Assembly (NCBI RefSeq): GCF_005849285.1
Contig: NZ_CP040517.1
Coordinates: 936,501 to 1,000,500, forward strand
Length of the DNA: 64,000 nt
Reading direction: 5' to 3'
DNA from: Luteithermobacter gelatinilyticus
GTDB lineage: Bacteria; Pseudomonadota; Alphaproteobacteria; Sphingomonadales; Emcibacteraceae
Made by a program: the position numbers and the translations under genes. Below are positions 55,412 to 64,000 of this stretch, piece after piece (positions within the stretch are counted from its first letter, which is position 1; the number at the start of each line of letters is the position of its first letter). A model generated the notes under the pieces. It worked only from the letters and a program-made list of their open reading frames with translations, had not been told where the DNA came from and searched no databases.

Positions 55412-56032
55412 TTACTGATGTTCGGGCCTTTTCCCCAAGGCCGGCAGGGACAGGGAATAGGTCACGGCGACCAGACGGACCATTAGCGTGATCAGGCAGG
55501 AGACCAGCAGGGTCAACACCGGATCTATGGCTGCCTGGGTCATGATATAAAAGCTGCTGCCACCGAGTATAGCAGGGACGGCGTACAGTTCCTTGCGCAG
55601 CACCAGCGGGATTTCATTACACAGAATGTCGCGAATGGCCCCGCCGGCAGCGGCACTCATCACCCCCATGGTGATGGCGACAACGGCGCTAGTGCCGGTG
55701 GTCATGGCTTTCTGGGTGCCAGTGGCGGCAAACAGGGCGAGGCCAAAGGCATCCGCCCAAATCAGGACTTTCATCCGGCTTTCCAGAAACCGGGCCCAGA
55801 ATGGGGTGATGACAGCAGTGGCCAGGATGACGTAAATTGATGTGGGATCAATCACCCAGAATACAGGCAGATCCAGAATAATGTCTCTGAGCGTGCCGCC
55901 GCCTATGGCGGTGACGGTGGCAATGACAATCAGACCGAAAGGGTCGAGCTGCTGACGCAGGGCGGCGAGAGCGCCGGAGATGGAAAAAACGCCGATGCCA
56001 GCCAGTCCCATCCAGTAAATCAAGTTTTCCAT
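55412..56032 (-). CDS. TRIC/YadS (UPF0126) family membrane channel
   Basis: 206 residues, about seven membrane helices in two related halves. Each half has the family motif: GGGTLRDIILDLPVFWV in the first and AGGAIRDILCNEIPLVL in the second. Bacterial TRIC proteins are potassium-permeable trimeric channels; some YadS-type members are linked to glycine transport. Specificity is open. First gene of the reverse operon, divergent from the HtrA-like gene. Confidence 0.88.
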   Translation of the reverse strand: MENLIYWMGLAGIGVFSISGALAALRQQLDPFGLIVIATVTAIGGGTLRDIILDLPVFWVIDPTSIYVILATAVITPFWARFLESRMKVLIWADAFGLALFAATGTQKAMTTGTSAVVAITMGVMSAAAGGAIRDILCNEIPLVLRKELYAVPAILGGSSFYIMTQAAIDPVLTLLVSCLITLMVRLVAVTYSLSLPALGKRPEHQ

Positions 56033-56139
56033 ATTGCCGCCCGGATTTTGCTTTACCTGATTTGTTGTTATCTCTTCACTATAGCGGATGTCGCTCTATA
56101 TTGTAAAAAAGCATAATTGAAGGCAGCCAGGAGACATAG

Positions 56140-57612
56140 ATGAAATTGCCGGTCCTTAAAAAAAAATTCGGAACCCAGAATGTTCTAGGCTTCTTTATCC
56201 TCGGGGTATTGATGATGTCTCTGCCTTATGGCGCGTTTGCGCTGGCGCAGAAACAGGTTCCCCGGAGCCAGGCCGAAATTACTTTGTCCTATTCTCCCGT
56301 TGTCAAGAAAGCGGCACCCGCCGTGGTCAATATTTATACCAAGCGCGTGGTGAAAACCCGCAGCTACCGCTCCCCCTTTTTTGATGATCCGTTTTTTCAG
56401 AGATTTTTTGGCGACGGATTTGGCGGTGTGCCACGGGAAAGAATTGAACGGTCTCTGGGCTCAGGTGTCATTGTTCGGCCCAACGGCGTGATCGTGACCA
56501 ATCATCATGTGATTGAGGGGGCCGATGAAATTATCGTGGCCCTGGCCGATCGGCGGGAATTTGCCGCCCAGGTGATTCTGGATGATCCCCGCACGGATCT
56601 GGCCGTACTCAAGATTGACAGCAGGGGAGAGGCCCTGCCGGTTCTTGAATTTGCGGATTCGGACAGGGTGGAAGTGGGGGATCTGGTGCTGGCCATCGGT
56701 AACCCCTTCGGAGTAGGACAGACGGTCACCAGCGGCATTGTTTCCGCCCTGGCCCGCACCCAGGTAAATGTGGCTGATTACCAGTTTTTTATTCAAACTG
56801 ATGCTGCAGTCAATCCGGGCAACAGCGGCGGGGCGCTGATTGGGATGGATGGCAGACTTCTGGGCATCAATACGGCGATTTTCACCCGTTCCGGGGGCTC
56901 GCACGGAATTGGTTTCGCGATTCCTGCCAATATGGTGAAATTTGTGGTTACATCCGCCTTGTCGGGAGGCAAGGTGGTTCGCCCCTGGTTCGGTGCCCAG
57001 GGGCAGCCGGTCACCAGCGCCATTGCTGAAAGCTTGGGGCTTGACCGGCCGGGCGGCGTGTTAATTGATGATATCTATCCTGACAGCCCGGCAGACCAGG
57101 CTGGGCTAAAACAGGGGGATGTGGTGCTCAGCATCGACGGCAAGGATGTTTTTGATCCGCAGGCGATCCGTTATTATGTCGGTCTGGAGAAGGTGGGCGG
57201 CCAAATCCCGGTCAAAGTCTATCGCCGCAATAAAATCATTACCGTCATGGTGCCCATGCAGCCGCCAGAGGAAAACCCGCCCCGTGACGTGACTATTCTG
57301 GACGGCCGGCATCTGTTTCGCGGGGTCAAGGTGGCCAATCTGTCGCCGGCTTATGCCGATGAACTGGGACTGAGCATGTTCGAGAAAGGCGTTATTGTGC
57401 TGGAGGTTGACCGGGGTAGCCCGATCCGACGTCTGGGCATTATGCGGCCCGGGGACTTTGTCCACAGCATCAATGGTGATAAAGTGGAAACCGTTGATGA
57501 TCTGGAAGCCGCGCTGGAGGACAGCGGCGCCAATATGACGTTCACCCTCAGGCGGGGCGGGCGATTTATTGAATGCGGCGTGCGTGGTACCAGCAGATAT
57601 TATTGCCGATAG
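56140..57612 (+). CDS. HtrA/DegP-like periplasmic serine protease
   Basis: 490 residues. Signal anchor at about 15-36 (GFFILGVLMMSLPYGAFALA). The protease domain has His123 (TNHHVIEG), Asp153 (RTDLAVLKI) and Ser229 (NPGNSGGAL), a full triad. Two PDZ domains follow (about 285-370 and 400-480; PADQAGLKQGDVVLSIDGK, SPIRRLGIMRPGDFVHSING). It should degrade misfolded envelope proteins. The rarA gene follows 11 bp downstream, in the same order as in other alphaproteobacteria. Confidence 0.93.
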   Translation: MKLPVLKKKFGTQNVLGFFILGVLMMSLPYGAFALAQKQVPRSQAEITLSYSPVVKKAAPAVVNIYTKRVVKTRSYRSPFFDDPFFQRFFGDGFGGVPRERIERSLGSGVIVRPNGVIVTNHHVIEGADEIIVALADRREFAAQVILDDPRTDLAVLKIDSRGEALPVLEFADSDRVEVGDLVLAIGNPFGVGQTVTSGIVSALARTQVNVADYQFFIQTDAAVNPGNSGGALIGMDGRLLGINTAIFTRSGGSHGIGFAIPANMVKFVVTSALSGGKVVRPWFGAQGQPVTSAIAESLGLDRPGGVLIDDIYPDSPADQAGLKQGDVVLSIDGKDVFDPQAIRYYVGLEKVGGQIPVKVYRRNKIITVMVPMQPPEENPPRDVTILDGRHLFRGVKVANLSPAYADELGLSMFEKGVIVLEVDRGSPIRRLGIMRPGDFVHSINGDKVETVDDLEAALEDSGANMTFTLRRGGRFIECGVRGTSRYYCR

Positions 57613-57623
57613 GACCTGAATAA

Positions 57624-58943
57624 ATGAATGATCTGTTCGACGCTGCGGGGATGGAGGACATGGCGCCGCATCCCCTGGCGGACCGGCTTCGCCCGGCCTC
57701 TTTGGAGGAGGTGGTGGGGCAGGAACATCTGACCGGCCCCGACAGCGCCCTGTCCCGCATGCTGCGGGCGGGGCGGTTGGCTTCGCTCGTCTTTTGGGGG
57801 CCGCCGGGGACCGGGAAAACCACCATGGCACGGCTTCTGGCCAGGGAAACCGACCTGTATTTTGAACAGATCAGTGCGGTTTTTTCCGGCGTGGCAGATT
57901 TGCGCAAATGTTTCGAGGCCGCGCGGCAACGGCGCAAGACGGGGCAGGGAACGTTGCTGTTTGTGGATGAGATTCATCGTTTTAACCGTTCACAGCAGGA
58001 CGGTTTTCTGCCCTATGTGGAAGACGGCACCATTATTCTGGTGGGGGCGACCACGGAAAATCCGTCTTTTGAACTGAATGCCGCGCTGCTTTCCCGGGTG
58101 CAGGTTCTGACCCTTAACCGGCTGGATGAAGCCGCTATGGCGGAACTACTCAGCCGTGCAGAAGCGCTGGAGAAGAAAAAACTGCCGCTCACGGCGGAGG
58201 CTCGCGATCTGCTTTATGGCATGGCGGATGGAGACGGACGTTACCTTCTTAATCTGGCGGAGGTTCTTCTGGGACTGGATTTTGACAAACCGCTGGATTC
58301 CGCCGGTTTGATGAAGGTTCTGCAAAAACGTGCTCCCGTTTACGACAAAGACCGGGAAGGACATTACAATCTGATTTCCGCGCTGCACAAGTCGCTCAGA
58401 GGATCGGACACCGATGCGGCGCTGTACTGGACCGCGCGGATGCTGGCGGGGGGAGAAGATCCGCTTTATATTCTGCGCCGGCTGGTGCGTTTTGCGGTGG
58501 AAGATATTGGTCTTGCGGATCCGGAAGCCTTGCATCAGACCCTGGCCGCCAAGGACGCCTATGAGTTTCTGGGCTCTCCCGAAGGTGAACTGGCCATCGC
58601 TCAGGCGGTTATCTATCTGGGCACTGCGCCAAAATCCAATGCGGCCTACAAGGCTTTCAAAGAGGTCAGCCGGGCGGCGAAAGAAACAGGGTCCCTGAAC
58701 CCGCCGATGCATATCCTCAATGCACCGACCAGGCTGATGAAGGATTTGGGATATGGCAAGGGATACGCCTATGACCATGATACGGAACACGGGTTTTCAG
58801 GGCAGAATTATTTTCCCGATGGCATGGAACGCCGACAATTTTATACCCCCGGGGAGCGCGGATTCGAGCGCGAAATCCGGAAACGTCTGGAGTATTGGGC
58901 CCGCCTCAGGGAAGACCTGAACACCTCTTCAGAGGGGTCATAG
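57624..58943 (+). CDS. rarA: Replication-associated recombination protein A
   Basis: 439 residues, AAA+ clamp-loader-like ATPase. Start region HPLADRLRPASLEEVVGQEH, Walker A FWGPPGTGKTTMARLLA, Walker B FVDEIHRFNRSQQDGFLP, sensor 1 GATTENPSFELNAALLSR, and the C-terminal tetramer domain GYAYDHDTEHGFSGQNYFPD. RarA acts at stalled forks. Downstream 105 bp contain a short copy of the CTAG-type repeat. Confidence 0.95.
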   Translation: MNDLFDAAGMEDMAPHPLADRLRPASLEEVVGQEHLTGPDSALSRMLRAGRLASLVFWGPPGTGKTTMARLLARETDLYFEQISAVFSGVADLRKCFEAARQRRKTGQGTLLFVDEIHRFNRSQQDGFLPYVEDGTIILVGATTENPSFELNAALLSRVQVLTLNRLDEAAMAELLSRAEALEKKKLPLTAEARDLLYGMADGDGRYLLNLAEVLLGLDFDKPLDSAGLMKVLQKRAPVYDKDREGHYNLISALHKSLRGSDTDAALYWTARMLAGGEDPLYILRRLVRFAVEDIGLADPEALHQTLAAKDAYEFLGSPEGELAIAQAVIYLGTAPKSNAAYKAFKEVSRAAKETGSLNPPMHILNAPTRLMKDLGYGKGYAYDHDTEHGFSGQNYFPDGMERRQFYTPGERGFEREIRKRLEYWARLREDLNTSSEGS

Positions 58944-59016
58944 GGCCAGGGCGATAAAAGTCCTCGATTATTGCGGGGTTCTGAAAAAGGCGCGGTGATC
59001 CACACATCTGCCCCGA

Positions 59017-59049
59017 GAGTGAATGCGAATAGGTTGACTCAATTCACTC
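59017..59049. repeat. Short copy of the CTAG-type inverted-repeat element
   Basis: GAGTGAATGCGAATAGGTTG matches the left end of the repeat at 4911 with one deletion and one substitution, and continues alike to CTCAATTC. The right side closes with CACTC then CTAG, so the outer eight bases are self-complementary. The reverse TAG stop codon of cfa (59051-59049) is made by this CTAG. Confidence 0.65.
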
Positions 59050-60248
59050 TAGTTCTGATTCTGATAAAGATAATCGCGGGTCAGCGGCACGGCATCCTGT
59101 TTTTTGGTAATCTGGATCTGGAATACCACATGTGCCAGATTGCGGAAGGCGCATTCGGCGCTGGCCAGATAATATTGCCACATGCGCAGGAACCGCTCGT
59201 CATAAAGCGCGATGATCTTGTCTTGGGCCTGGTCCACACGGGTGCGCCAGTGTCGCAGGGTTTGGGCATAATGCAGCCGCCAGACTTCAATATCGGTGAC
59301 ATACAGGCCCGCCCGTTCGATCCGGGGCATAATTTCTGACAAGGCCGGGGCATACCCGCCGGGGAAAATATATTTCCGGGTCCACTTGTCGGTGGCCCCT
59401 GGCCCGCTGGCCCGTCCGATGGTATGCAGAAGGGCCACGCCGCCATCTTCCAAGCAGTCGTGAAGCTTGTCAAAAAATGTCTGATACTGCAATAGGCCCA
59501 CATGTTCAAACATGCCCACGGAAACAATCCGGTCATATTTTTCCTGAACCAGACGATAATCCTGCAATGCAAATTCCACCTTGTCATAATTGGAAGCGCG
59601 CTTGCAGGCATATTGGTACTGTTCTTCGCTCAGAGTGATGCCCTTGACCCGGGCGCCGGACAACTCATGCAGGGTCAGCGCCAATCCCCCCCAGCCGCAG
59701 CCGATATCAAGAACTTTGTGGGAAGAGTCGAGCAACAGCTTTTTGGCAATGAGTTCCTTCTTGTTCTGCTGCGCCTGCTCCAGGCTGTCTTCAGGGGATT
59801 TGAAATAGGCGCAGCTATATTGCCGATCCGGATCAAGGAACAGCTCATAAAGTTCACCTGACAGATCGTAATGATGTGCGACATTCTGTTTTGATTTGCT
59901 GACGGGATTGATCTGGTTGAGAAGCCCCGCCAGACGTGTCAGGGAAGACCGTCCGCCATTATAGAGCGGATTATCCCGCCGCCATTCCATGTTTTTGGTG
60001 ACTAGATAGAGAAAATCGTAAATGCTGGTGCCCTCTTCGAGGGTCATTTCCCCGTTCATCCAGGCTTCGCCGGTGATCACCTCGGGATTAAGGAAAATAC
60101 GTCGGGGCAGGCTTTTGCTGTGAAAGCGGATGGTGGCTTTCTCTGGCCCCTCATCCCCCTGGAAAACATGTTTTTTCCCATTGGCATCAATCACGGTCAG
60201 ACGGCCGCGGCGGATCAGTTTCTTCAGAAAAAACGATAACATCAGCAT
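59049..60248 (-). CDS. cfa: Cyclopropane-fatty-acyl-phospholipid synthase
   Basis: 399 residues from ATG 60248 (MLMLSFFLKKLIRRGRLTVI), with AAAGGGG upstream; longer in-frame starts run back over the divergent gene and are rejected. N-terminal lipid-binding region (GEAWMNGEMTLEEGTSIYDF), SAM motif VLDIGCGWGGLALTLHEL, and VSVGMFEHVG plus HTIGRASGPGATDKWTRKYI of the CFA family. It methylenates double bonds of membrane phospholipids. The stop codon lies in a repeat (59017-59049). Confidence 0.93.
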   Translation of the reverse strand: MLMLSFFLKKLIRRGRLTVIDANGKKHVFQGDEGPEKATIRFHSKSLPRRIFLNPEVITGEAWMNGEMTLEEGTSIYDFLYLVTKNMEWRRDNPLYNGGRSSLTRLAGLLNQINPVSKSKQNVAHHYDLSGELYELFLDPDRQYSCAYFKSPEDSLEQAQQNKKELIAKKLLLDSSHKVLDIGCGWGGLALTLHELSGARVKGITLSEEQYQYACKRASNYDKVEFALQDYRLVQEKYDRIVSVGMFEHVGLLQYQTFFDKLHDCLEDGGVALLHTIGRASGPGATDKWTRKYIFPGGYAPALSEIMPRIERAGLYVTDIEVWRLHYAQTLRHWRTRVDQAQDKIIALYDERFLRMWQYYLASAECAFRNLAHVVFQIQITKKQDAVPLTRDYLYQNQN

Positions 60249-60281
60249 TTTCTTGCACCCCTTTCTGCCATAGAGGTTGTT

Positions 60282-61196
60282 ATGATGACACGGATGCGGG
60301 AAACTGACAAGGTCATGAAAGAAAATACAACTTTTGTTGCCATTGACTGGAGCGGCAGCCGGGGCCAACGCCACCGGTCTATCGCGGTGGCCCGGTGTAG
60401 AGCAGGCACTACCGCACCAAATATTGTTTTGCCTGTGGAGAAGAGGGGCTGGTCCCGACGTGCCATTCTGGACTGGATTCTGGCGCTTGAAAAAGCAGGG
60501 GAAGAAGTTCTGATCGGTTTTGATTTTTCTTTCAGCCTGCCGTTTCTGGATTATGGGGCATATTTGCCCGGTCTGCGACAGGGGCCGGAGGATGTTGCGG
60601 CTTTGTGGCGATTTGTGGAGGAAATCTGCGCCGATGCCCTGGACTATTATGCCGGAAACATGGCAGCTCATCCTGTGCTGTGCACTTATTTTCATCGACC
60701 GGGACATCGAGGGGACCGGTATGAGCGGCGCCTGAGGCAGACGGAAATTGCGACCCTGGCTCAGGGAGCAGGCCGGGCGGAAAGCGTATTTCATCTGATC
60801 GGCCCCAGCCAGGTGGGGCTTGGCAGCTTTGCGGGCATGAGAATGTTACGCGCGCTAAAACGGCGTTGCCCGGAAATCGCTATTTGGCCATGGGACAAAA
60901 GACGTCGGCATGGGGTGACGCTGGTGGAAATCTACACCCGGGCCTTTTTAGCGCTGGCCGGGAGGGGGTCTCGTAAAATCCGGAACTGGAACGATCTGGA
61001 TCAGGCCCTGGCCCGGCTGGGCAGTGGGCCGGTTTCGGAAAAGGTTCGGGCGATTGTGGCGAATGATCATCTGAGTGACGCCATCCTCAGCGCTGCGGGG
61101 TTGCGCCATATTGCTGAAAGCGTGGCCTATTGGAAGCCGCAAAGTGCTTCGCCCCGGGGCCTGAAATATGAAGGCTGGACCTTTGGGATCAGGTGA
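60282..61196 (+). CDS. Conserved hypothetical protein, RNase H-like fold possible
   Basis: 304 residues; starts at 60282 or the later ATGs 60285, 60294 and 60315. The opening strand TTFVAIDWSGSRGQRHRSIA and the later VLIGFDFSFSLPF resemble DUF429-type RNase-H-fold proteins; SHLIGPSQVGLG-like text reads FHLIGPSQVGLGSFAGMRML, and the end has ANDHLSDAILSAAGLRHIAE. I do not recognise a function. It is divergent from cfa with only 33 bp between starts, so the two promoters overlap or one is elsewhere. Confidence 0.7.
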   Translation: MMTRMRETDKVMKENTTFVAIDWSGSRGQRHRSIAVARCRAGTTAPNIVLPVEKRGWSRRAILDWILALEKAGEEVLIGFDFSFSLPFLDYGAYLPGLRQGPEDVAALWRFVEEICADALDYYAGNMAAHPVLCTYFHRPGHRGDRYERRLRQTEIATLAQGAGRAESVFHLIGPSQVGLGSFAGMRMLRALKRRCPEIAIWPWDKRRRHGVTLVEIYTRAFLALAGRGSRKIRNWNDLDQALARLGSGPVSEKVRAIVANDHLSDAILSAAGLRHIAESVAYWKPQSASPRGLKYEGWTFGIR

Positions 61197-61296
61197 CTTT
61201 TTACGCCTTATTCGTTTGCATAGGGGGTGGATTTATGGCATTTCCTAGACCTTATTCGGGTTAAGGCCTGGCAGCAGAAGAACGGGAGAACTGGTG

Positions 61297-61677
61297 ATGA
61301 AAACGATCCTGGCGGCCGCAGCAGGCGGGGCGATCGGGGCAGCGGGCCGGTTTCTGGTCGGAAAGCTGATGTTGTCCCTGATGGGGCCTGGTTTTCCCTG
61401 GGGCACGTTGACGGTCAACATTCTGGGCTCATTTATCATGGGTGTGATTGTTCATATGCTGGCCGTCCGCTATCAATTACCGCATGTCTGGCAGGTATTT
61501 CTGGTCACCGGAATCATGGGCGGTTTCACAACCTTTTCAGCTTTTTCCCTGGAACTGGGCGGCATGGTGCAGCAGAATGAAATGAGTCTGGCCGGCCTGT
61601 ACGGCCTGGGATCGGTTTTTCTGGGGGTCGCGTCGTTATATGCCGGCCTTCACGTAGGTAAGTTAGTGACAGTTTAG
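61297..61677 (+). CDS. crcB: Fluoride exporter CrcB/FluC
   Basis: 126 residues from ATG 61297, with GGGAG nine bases upstream; GTG 61294 is less likely. Four membrane helices with GGAIGAAGRFLVGK, the central Asn in TVNILGSFIMG, and the Phe-box GGFTTFSAFSLELG of the dual-topology fluoride channel. A fluoride riboswitch was looked for in the 100 bp upstream and not seen. The rlu gene starts eight bases after it. Confidence 0.93.
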   Translation: MKTILAAAAGGAIGAAGRFLVGKLMLSLMGPGFPWGTLTVNILGSFIMGVIVHMLAVRYQLPHVWQVFLVTGIMGGFTTFSAFSLELGGMVQQNEMSLAGLYGLGSVFLGVASLYAGLHVGKLVTV

Positions 61678-61685
61678 GAGCAGTT

Positions 61686-62678
61686 ATGGTGGGTGTCAGC
61701 CATCAGAAAGTCCGGTCGCAGGAGAGCGACTGGCGGCTGGATAAATGGTTCAAACACTATTATCCGGGACTCAGCCATGGACGGCTGTGCAAATTGTTAC
61801 GTACCGGCCAGATCCGTCTGGACGGTAAACGGGCCAAGGTCAGTACCCGTCTTGCAGCCGGGCAGGAGGTACGGATTCCGCCATTGGATGATGCGCGTAG
61901 CCCGTCGCCGACGCATCGGGCCAAAGTGTCCCGCACACCCGTCTTTTCTGAACAGGACAGGCGCATGATGCAGGAGATGGTCATTTATCAGGATGACAGC
62001 GTGATTGTGCTCAACAAACCGCCGGGGCTGGCGGTACAGGGCGGCAGCAAGACCACCCGGCATGTGGACGGCTATCTTGACCTGCTCAAGGGCAACAAGC
62101 CGGAACGGCCCCGGCTGGTGCATCGTCTGGACAAGGACACCAGCGGGGTTCTGGTGGTGGCGCGCACGGCTGTGGCGGCCAAAAAGCTGACCGAAGCCTT
62201 TCGGGCGCGGGAGACCAAAAAGATCTATTGGGCCCTGGTGGTGGGGCGACCGGATATGGCTGAAGGAACCATCAAGGCGCCACTGGACAAGGAACCCGGT
62301 TCCGGCGGCGAACGCATGCAGGTGTCGGAAAACGGCAAACGGGCCATTACTGACTTCTATGTGATGGATTATGCCCTGGACAAGGCGAGCTGGATTGCCT
62401 TCAAGCCGGTGACGGGGCGTACCCACCAGATCCGCGTCCATGCCACGCTGCTGGGCACGCCGATTGTGGGTGACGGTAAATATGGTGGCAAGGAAGCTTT
62501 CCTCGACGGGGCGGTAAGCCGGAAATTGCATCTTCACGCCCGCCATCTGGATATCCGGCATCCGGACGGGGGCACGCTGTCGGTTACTGCGGAACTGCCG
62601 CGTCATATGCGCGAAAGCTGGGACATGTTCGGGTTTGATGCCGATGACATGTCTGATCCTTTCGCCGAAGAAGTGTAG
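61686..62678 (+). CDS. RluC/RluD-family 23S rRNA pseudouridine synthase
   Basis: 330 residues. An S4 RNA-binding domain (about 15-65; RLDKWFKHYYPGLSHGRLCK) precedes the RluA-type catalytic domain with the nucleophilic Asp in LVHRLDKDTSGVLVVARTAV, and GRTHQIRVHATLLGTPIVGD. The arrangement fits RluC, which modifies positions 955, 2504 and 2580, but RluD is possible. The TAG stop (62676-62678) is the first part of a CTAG-type repeat end. Confidence 0.9.
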   Translation: MVGVSHQKVRSQESDWRLDKWFKHYYPGLSHGRLCKLLRTGQIRLDGKRAKVSTRLAAGQEVRIPPLDDARSPSPTHRAKVSRTPVFSEQDRRMMQEMVIYQDDSVIVLNKPPGLAVQGGSKTTRHVDGYLDLLKGNKPERPRLVHRLDKDTSGVLVVARTAVAAKKLTEAFRARETKKIYWALVVGRPDMAEGTIKAPLDKEPGSGGERMQVSENGKRAITDFYVMDYALDKASWIAFKPVTGRTHQIRVHATLLGTPIVGDGKYGGKEAFLDGAVSRKLHLHARHLDIRHPDGGTLSVTAELPRHMRESWDMFGFDADDMSDPFAEEV

Positions 62679-62688
62679 AGTGAATTGT
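62676..62688. repeat. 13-base partial copy of the CTAG-type repeat end
   Basis: TAGAGTGAATTGT equals the outer end of the repeat at 4909-4921, and its TAG is the rlu stop codon. Similarity stops there. Short, so chance is possible, but two gene stops coinciding with this motif is notable. Confidence 0.45.
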
Positions 62689-62729
62689 ATCCCTCTGTCG
62701 GTGTTTCAGTTCTGAATCTGGAAAAACAA

Positions 62730-63377
62730 ATGAAGCTTGTGGTTTTCGATTGCGACGGCACCCTTGTGGACGGCCAGCACATGATCCTTGAAAGCATGCG
62801 CCATGCCTGCGCGACCTGTGAGGTCATCTATCCCGGTGATGAACCGGTGCGGCGTATTGTGGGGTTGTCTCTTTTGCAAGCCATTGAGGGCATTTTTCCC
62901 GATCTGGACCGGGACCGTCACCTTGCCATTCGGGAAGCCTTTGTCACATGTTTTCAACATCTGCGCCAGGAAGGGCGCACCCAGGAGCCGCTATATGAGG
63001 GGGTGGTTGAGATTCTTGACCACCTCCTGGTTGAGGGCTATCTTTTAGGTATTGCAACGGGGAAATCCCAGAGGGGGCTTAAAAAGACGTTGAGCAATCA
63101 CGGGCTGGAGAAATATTTCCTGACCTTGAACACCGCCGATGACGGCCCCGGAAAACCGCATCCTTCCATGTTGCTGAATGCCATGCGGGAAACAGGGATG
63201 GACCCTGGAAATACGGTCATGGTGGGGGATACCACCTATGACATGGAAATGGCCCGGGCTGCCCGGGTCAGGGGGATTGGTGTAAGCTGGGGGTATCACG
63301 AGGACCGGGAACTGGTGAGCGCCGGAGCCAGTCATGTCATCCATCGCATGGGGGAGCTGCCGGACCTTCTGCTGTGA
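62730..63377 (+). CDS. HAD-superfamily hydrolase (phosphatase, subfamily IA)
   Basis: 215 residues from ATG 62730. Motif I VVFDCDGTLVD with nucleophile D7, a helical cap (about 15-80), motif II LGIATGKSQRG, Lys in GPGKPHPSML, and motif IV MVGDTTYDMEMARAA. Similar to phosphoglycolate-phosphatase-type enzymes; in alphaproteobacteria such a gene often follows the rlu gene. Substrate not determined. Confidence 0.88.
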   Translation: MKLVVFDCDGTLVDGQHMILESMRHACATCEVIYPGDEPVRRIVGLSLLQAIEGIFPDLDRDRHLAIREAFVTCFQHLRQEGRTQEPLYEGVVEILDHLLVEGYLLGIATGKSQRGLKKTLSNHGLEKYFLTLNTADDGPGKPHPSMLLNAMRETGMDPGNTVMVGDTTYDMEMARAARVRGIGVSWGYHEDRELVSAGASHVIHRMGELPDLLL

Positions 63378-63426
63378 AGGCGACAAGAGTGTCTCTCAAG
63401 CATAATCAGAGGACAGGAGCATTTGT

Positions 63427-64000
63427 ATGAAACGTTTTTATAAAACCGTCACCATCGCAGAAGAAGACGGGGGTTTTGTTGTAAAGCTGGATGATCACCG
63501 GCTCAAGACTCCGGAAAAGAAACCACTTATTATTCCCACCCGCGCCATGGCTGAGGTGGTCAAGGAAGAATGGGACAGTCAGGAAGATAGTATTGACCCG
63601 GCCCGCATGCCGATGACCAAGCTGCTGAATACCATGCTGGATCGGGTGGAAGCCCGGCGCGATGAAATTATCGAGGATCTGGTCAGATTCGGGGGCAATG
63701 ACCAGCTTTGTTATCGGGCCAACTCTCCGGAAGACCTGGTGCATCGACAGGAAACTGTTTGGACCCCTTTGTTGAACTGGGTCAAGGACCATTATGACAT
63801 TCATCTGAAAGTGACCAGCGGTGTCCTGCATATGGCCCAGGAACCTGACGAGTTGCTAAAAATTCGCAAAATACTTGAAGGCATGGACAGTTATGAACTC
63901 ACGGCCTTGCATAATATTACAACGCTGACCGGATCTCTGACCATCGGACTTGGCCTACATGCTGGGAAGATTGACATGGAAGAGGCCTGGAAGGCCGGCC
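63427..64000 (+). CDS. ATP12-family F1-ATPase assembly chaperone, 5' part
   Basis: Starts at ATG 63427 with AGGAG eight bases upstream and runs off the window after 191 codons; the family is about 230-260 residues. MKRFYKTVTIAEEDGGFVVK, LDDHRLKTPEKKPLIIPTRA, and the conserved EWDSQEDSIDPARMPMTKLL followed by NTMLDRV. ATP12 helps assemble the F1 alpha subunit in mitochondria and is shared with alphaproteobacteria. Probably in one unit with the HAD gene. Confidence 0.92.
   Translation, partial: MKRFYKTVTIAEEDGGFVVKLDDHRLKTPEKKPLIIPTRAMAEVVKEEWDSQEDSIDPARMPMTKLLNTMLDRVEARRDEIIEDLVRFGGNDQLCYRANSPEDLVHRQETVWTPLLNWVKDHYDIHLKVTSGVLHMAQEPDELLKIRKILEGMDSYELTALHNITTLTGSLTIGLGLHAGKIDMEEAWKAG

Noticed and set aside
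60249-60794. Long N-terminal extension of the cyclopropane synthase frame
   Set aside because: It runs antisense through the divergent gene at 60282-61196, and ATG 60248 has a ribosome site and matches the family start.
61197-61296. Possible fluoride riboswitch before crcB
   Set aside because: I could not find the conserved pseudoknot elements of the crcB motif in these 100 bases.

Overview
The window is chromosomal DNA of an alphaproteobacterium. The signs are one continuous str-S10-spc-alpha ribosomal cluster without rpsD in the alpha operon, zinc-independent S14, a Cys4-lid adenylate kinase, two tuf genes and an ATP12-type F1 assembly factor. An Emcibacterales, Kordiimonadales or Sneathiella-like relative is possible, but I cannot fix the order from sequence alone.

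Layout. (1) 1-4.0 kb is an uptake/metabolism set: the 3' part of a TonB-dependent receptor, an amidase/nitrilase-fold protein that lacks the catalytic cysteine, and an MFS transporter. (2) 4.0-8.0 kb is a graveyard: an internally deleted IS5-family element with intact terminal repeats, a 266-bp MITE-like repeat with 24-bp perfect inverted ends, a histidine kinase broken at two homopolymer runs, a TonB-receptor fragment, and an unrecognised stretch. (3) 7.96-18.1 kb is a compact defence-type cassette behind a 21-bp palindrome and a good promoter: WYL regulator, SNF2/PLD-like helicase, DUF4391-like protein, type III Mod methyltransferase and type III Res. (4) 18.1-19.0 kb holds remnants of a phage lysozyme and an IS630 transposase, then AT-rich repeats that abut the 3' end of tRNA-Thr(UGU). 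Regions 2-4 together look like a genomic island lodged between the MFS gene and tRNA-Thr.

(5) 19.2-52.9 kb is the translation/transcription core: rlmB (reverse strand), tRNA-Tyr, tRNA-Gly, tuf1, tRNA-Trp, secE, nusG, rplKAJL, rpoBC, rpsLG, fusA, tuf2, the S10 and spc genes through secY and adk, then rpsM, rpsK, rpoA and rplQ. Promoters are visible before tRNA-Tyr, rpsL and rpsM, and intrinsic terminators follow rplL, rpoC and rplQ. The two tuf genes appear identical at nucleotide level.

(6) 52.9-64 kb is ordinary housekeeping: a reverse operon (TRIC/YadS channel, GCS2-type ligase, aspartoacylase-like hydrolase), then htrA-like protease, rarA, cfa (reverse), a conserved hypothetical, crcB, an RluC/D pseudouridine synthase, a HAD hydrolase and the start of an ATP12 gene. 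Short copies of the MITE end sit exactly at the TAG stop codons of cfa and of the rlu gene.

The most interesting object is the five-gene cassette at 8-18 kb. It couples a complete type III restriction-modification pair to an SNF2 helicase and a DUF4391-like protein under a BrxR/CapW-like WYL regulator. I know of no experimentally described system with this exact composition. All assignments come from reading motifs and remembered family features; no search was run.
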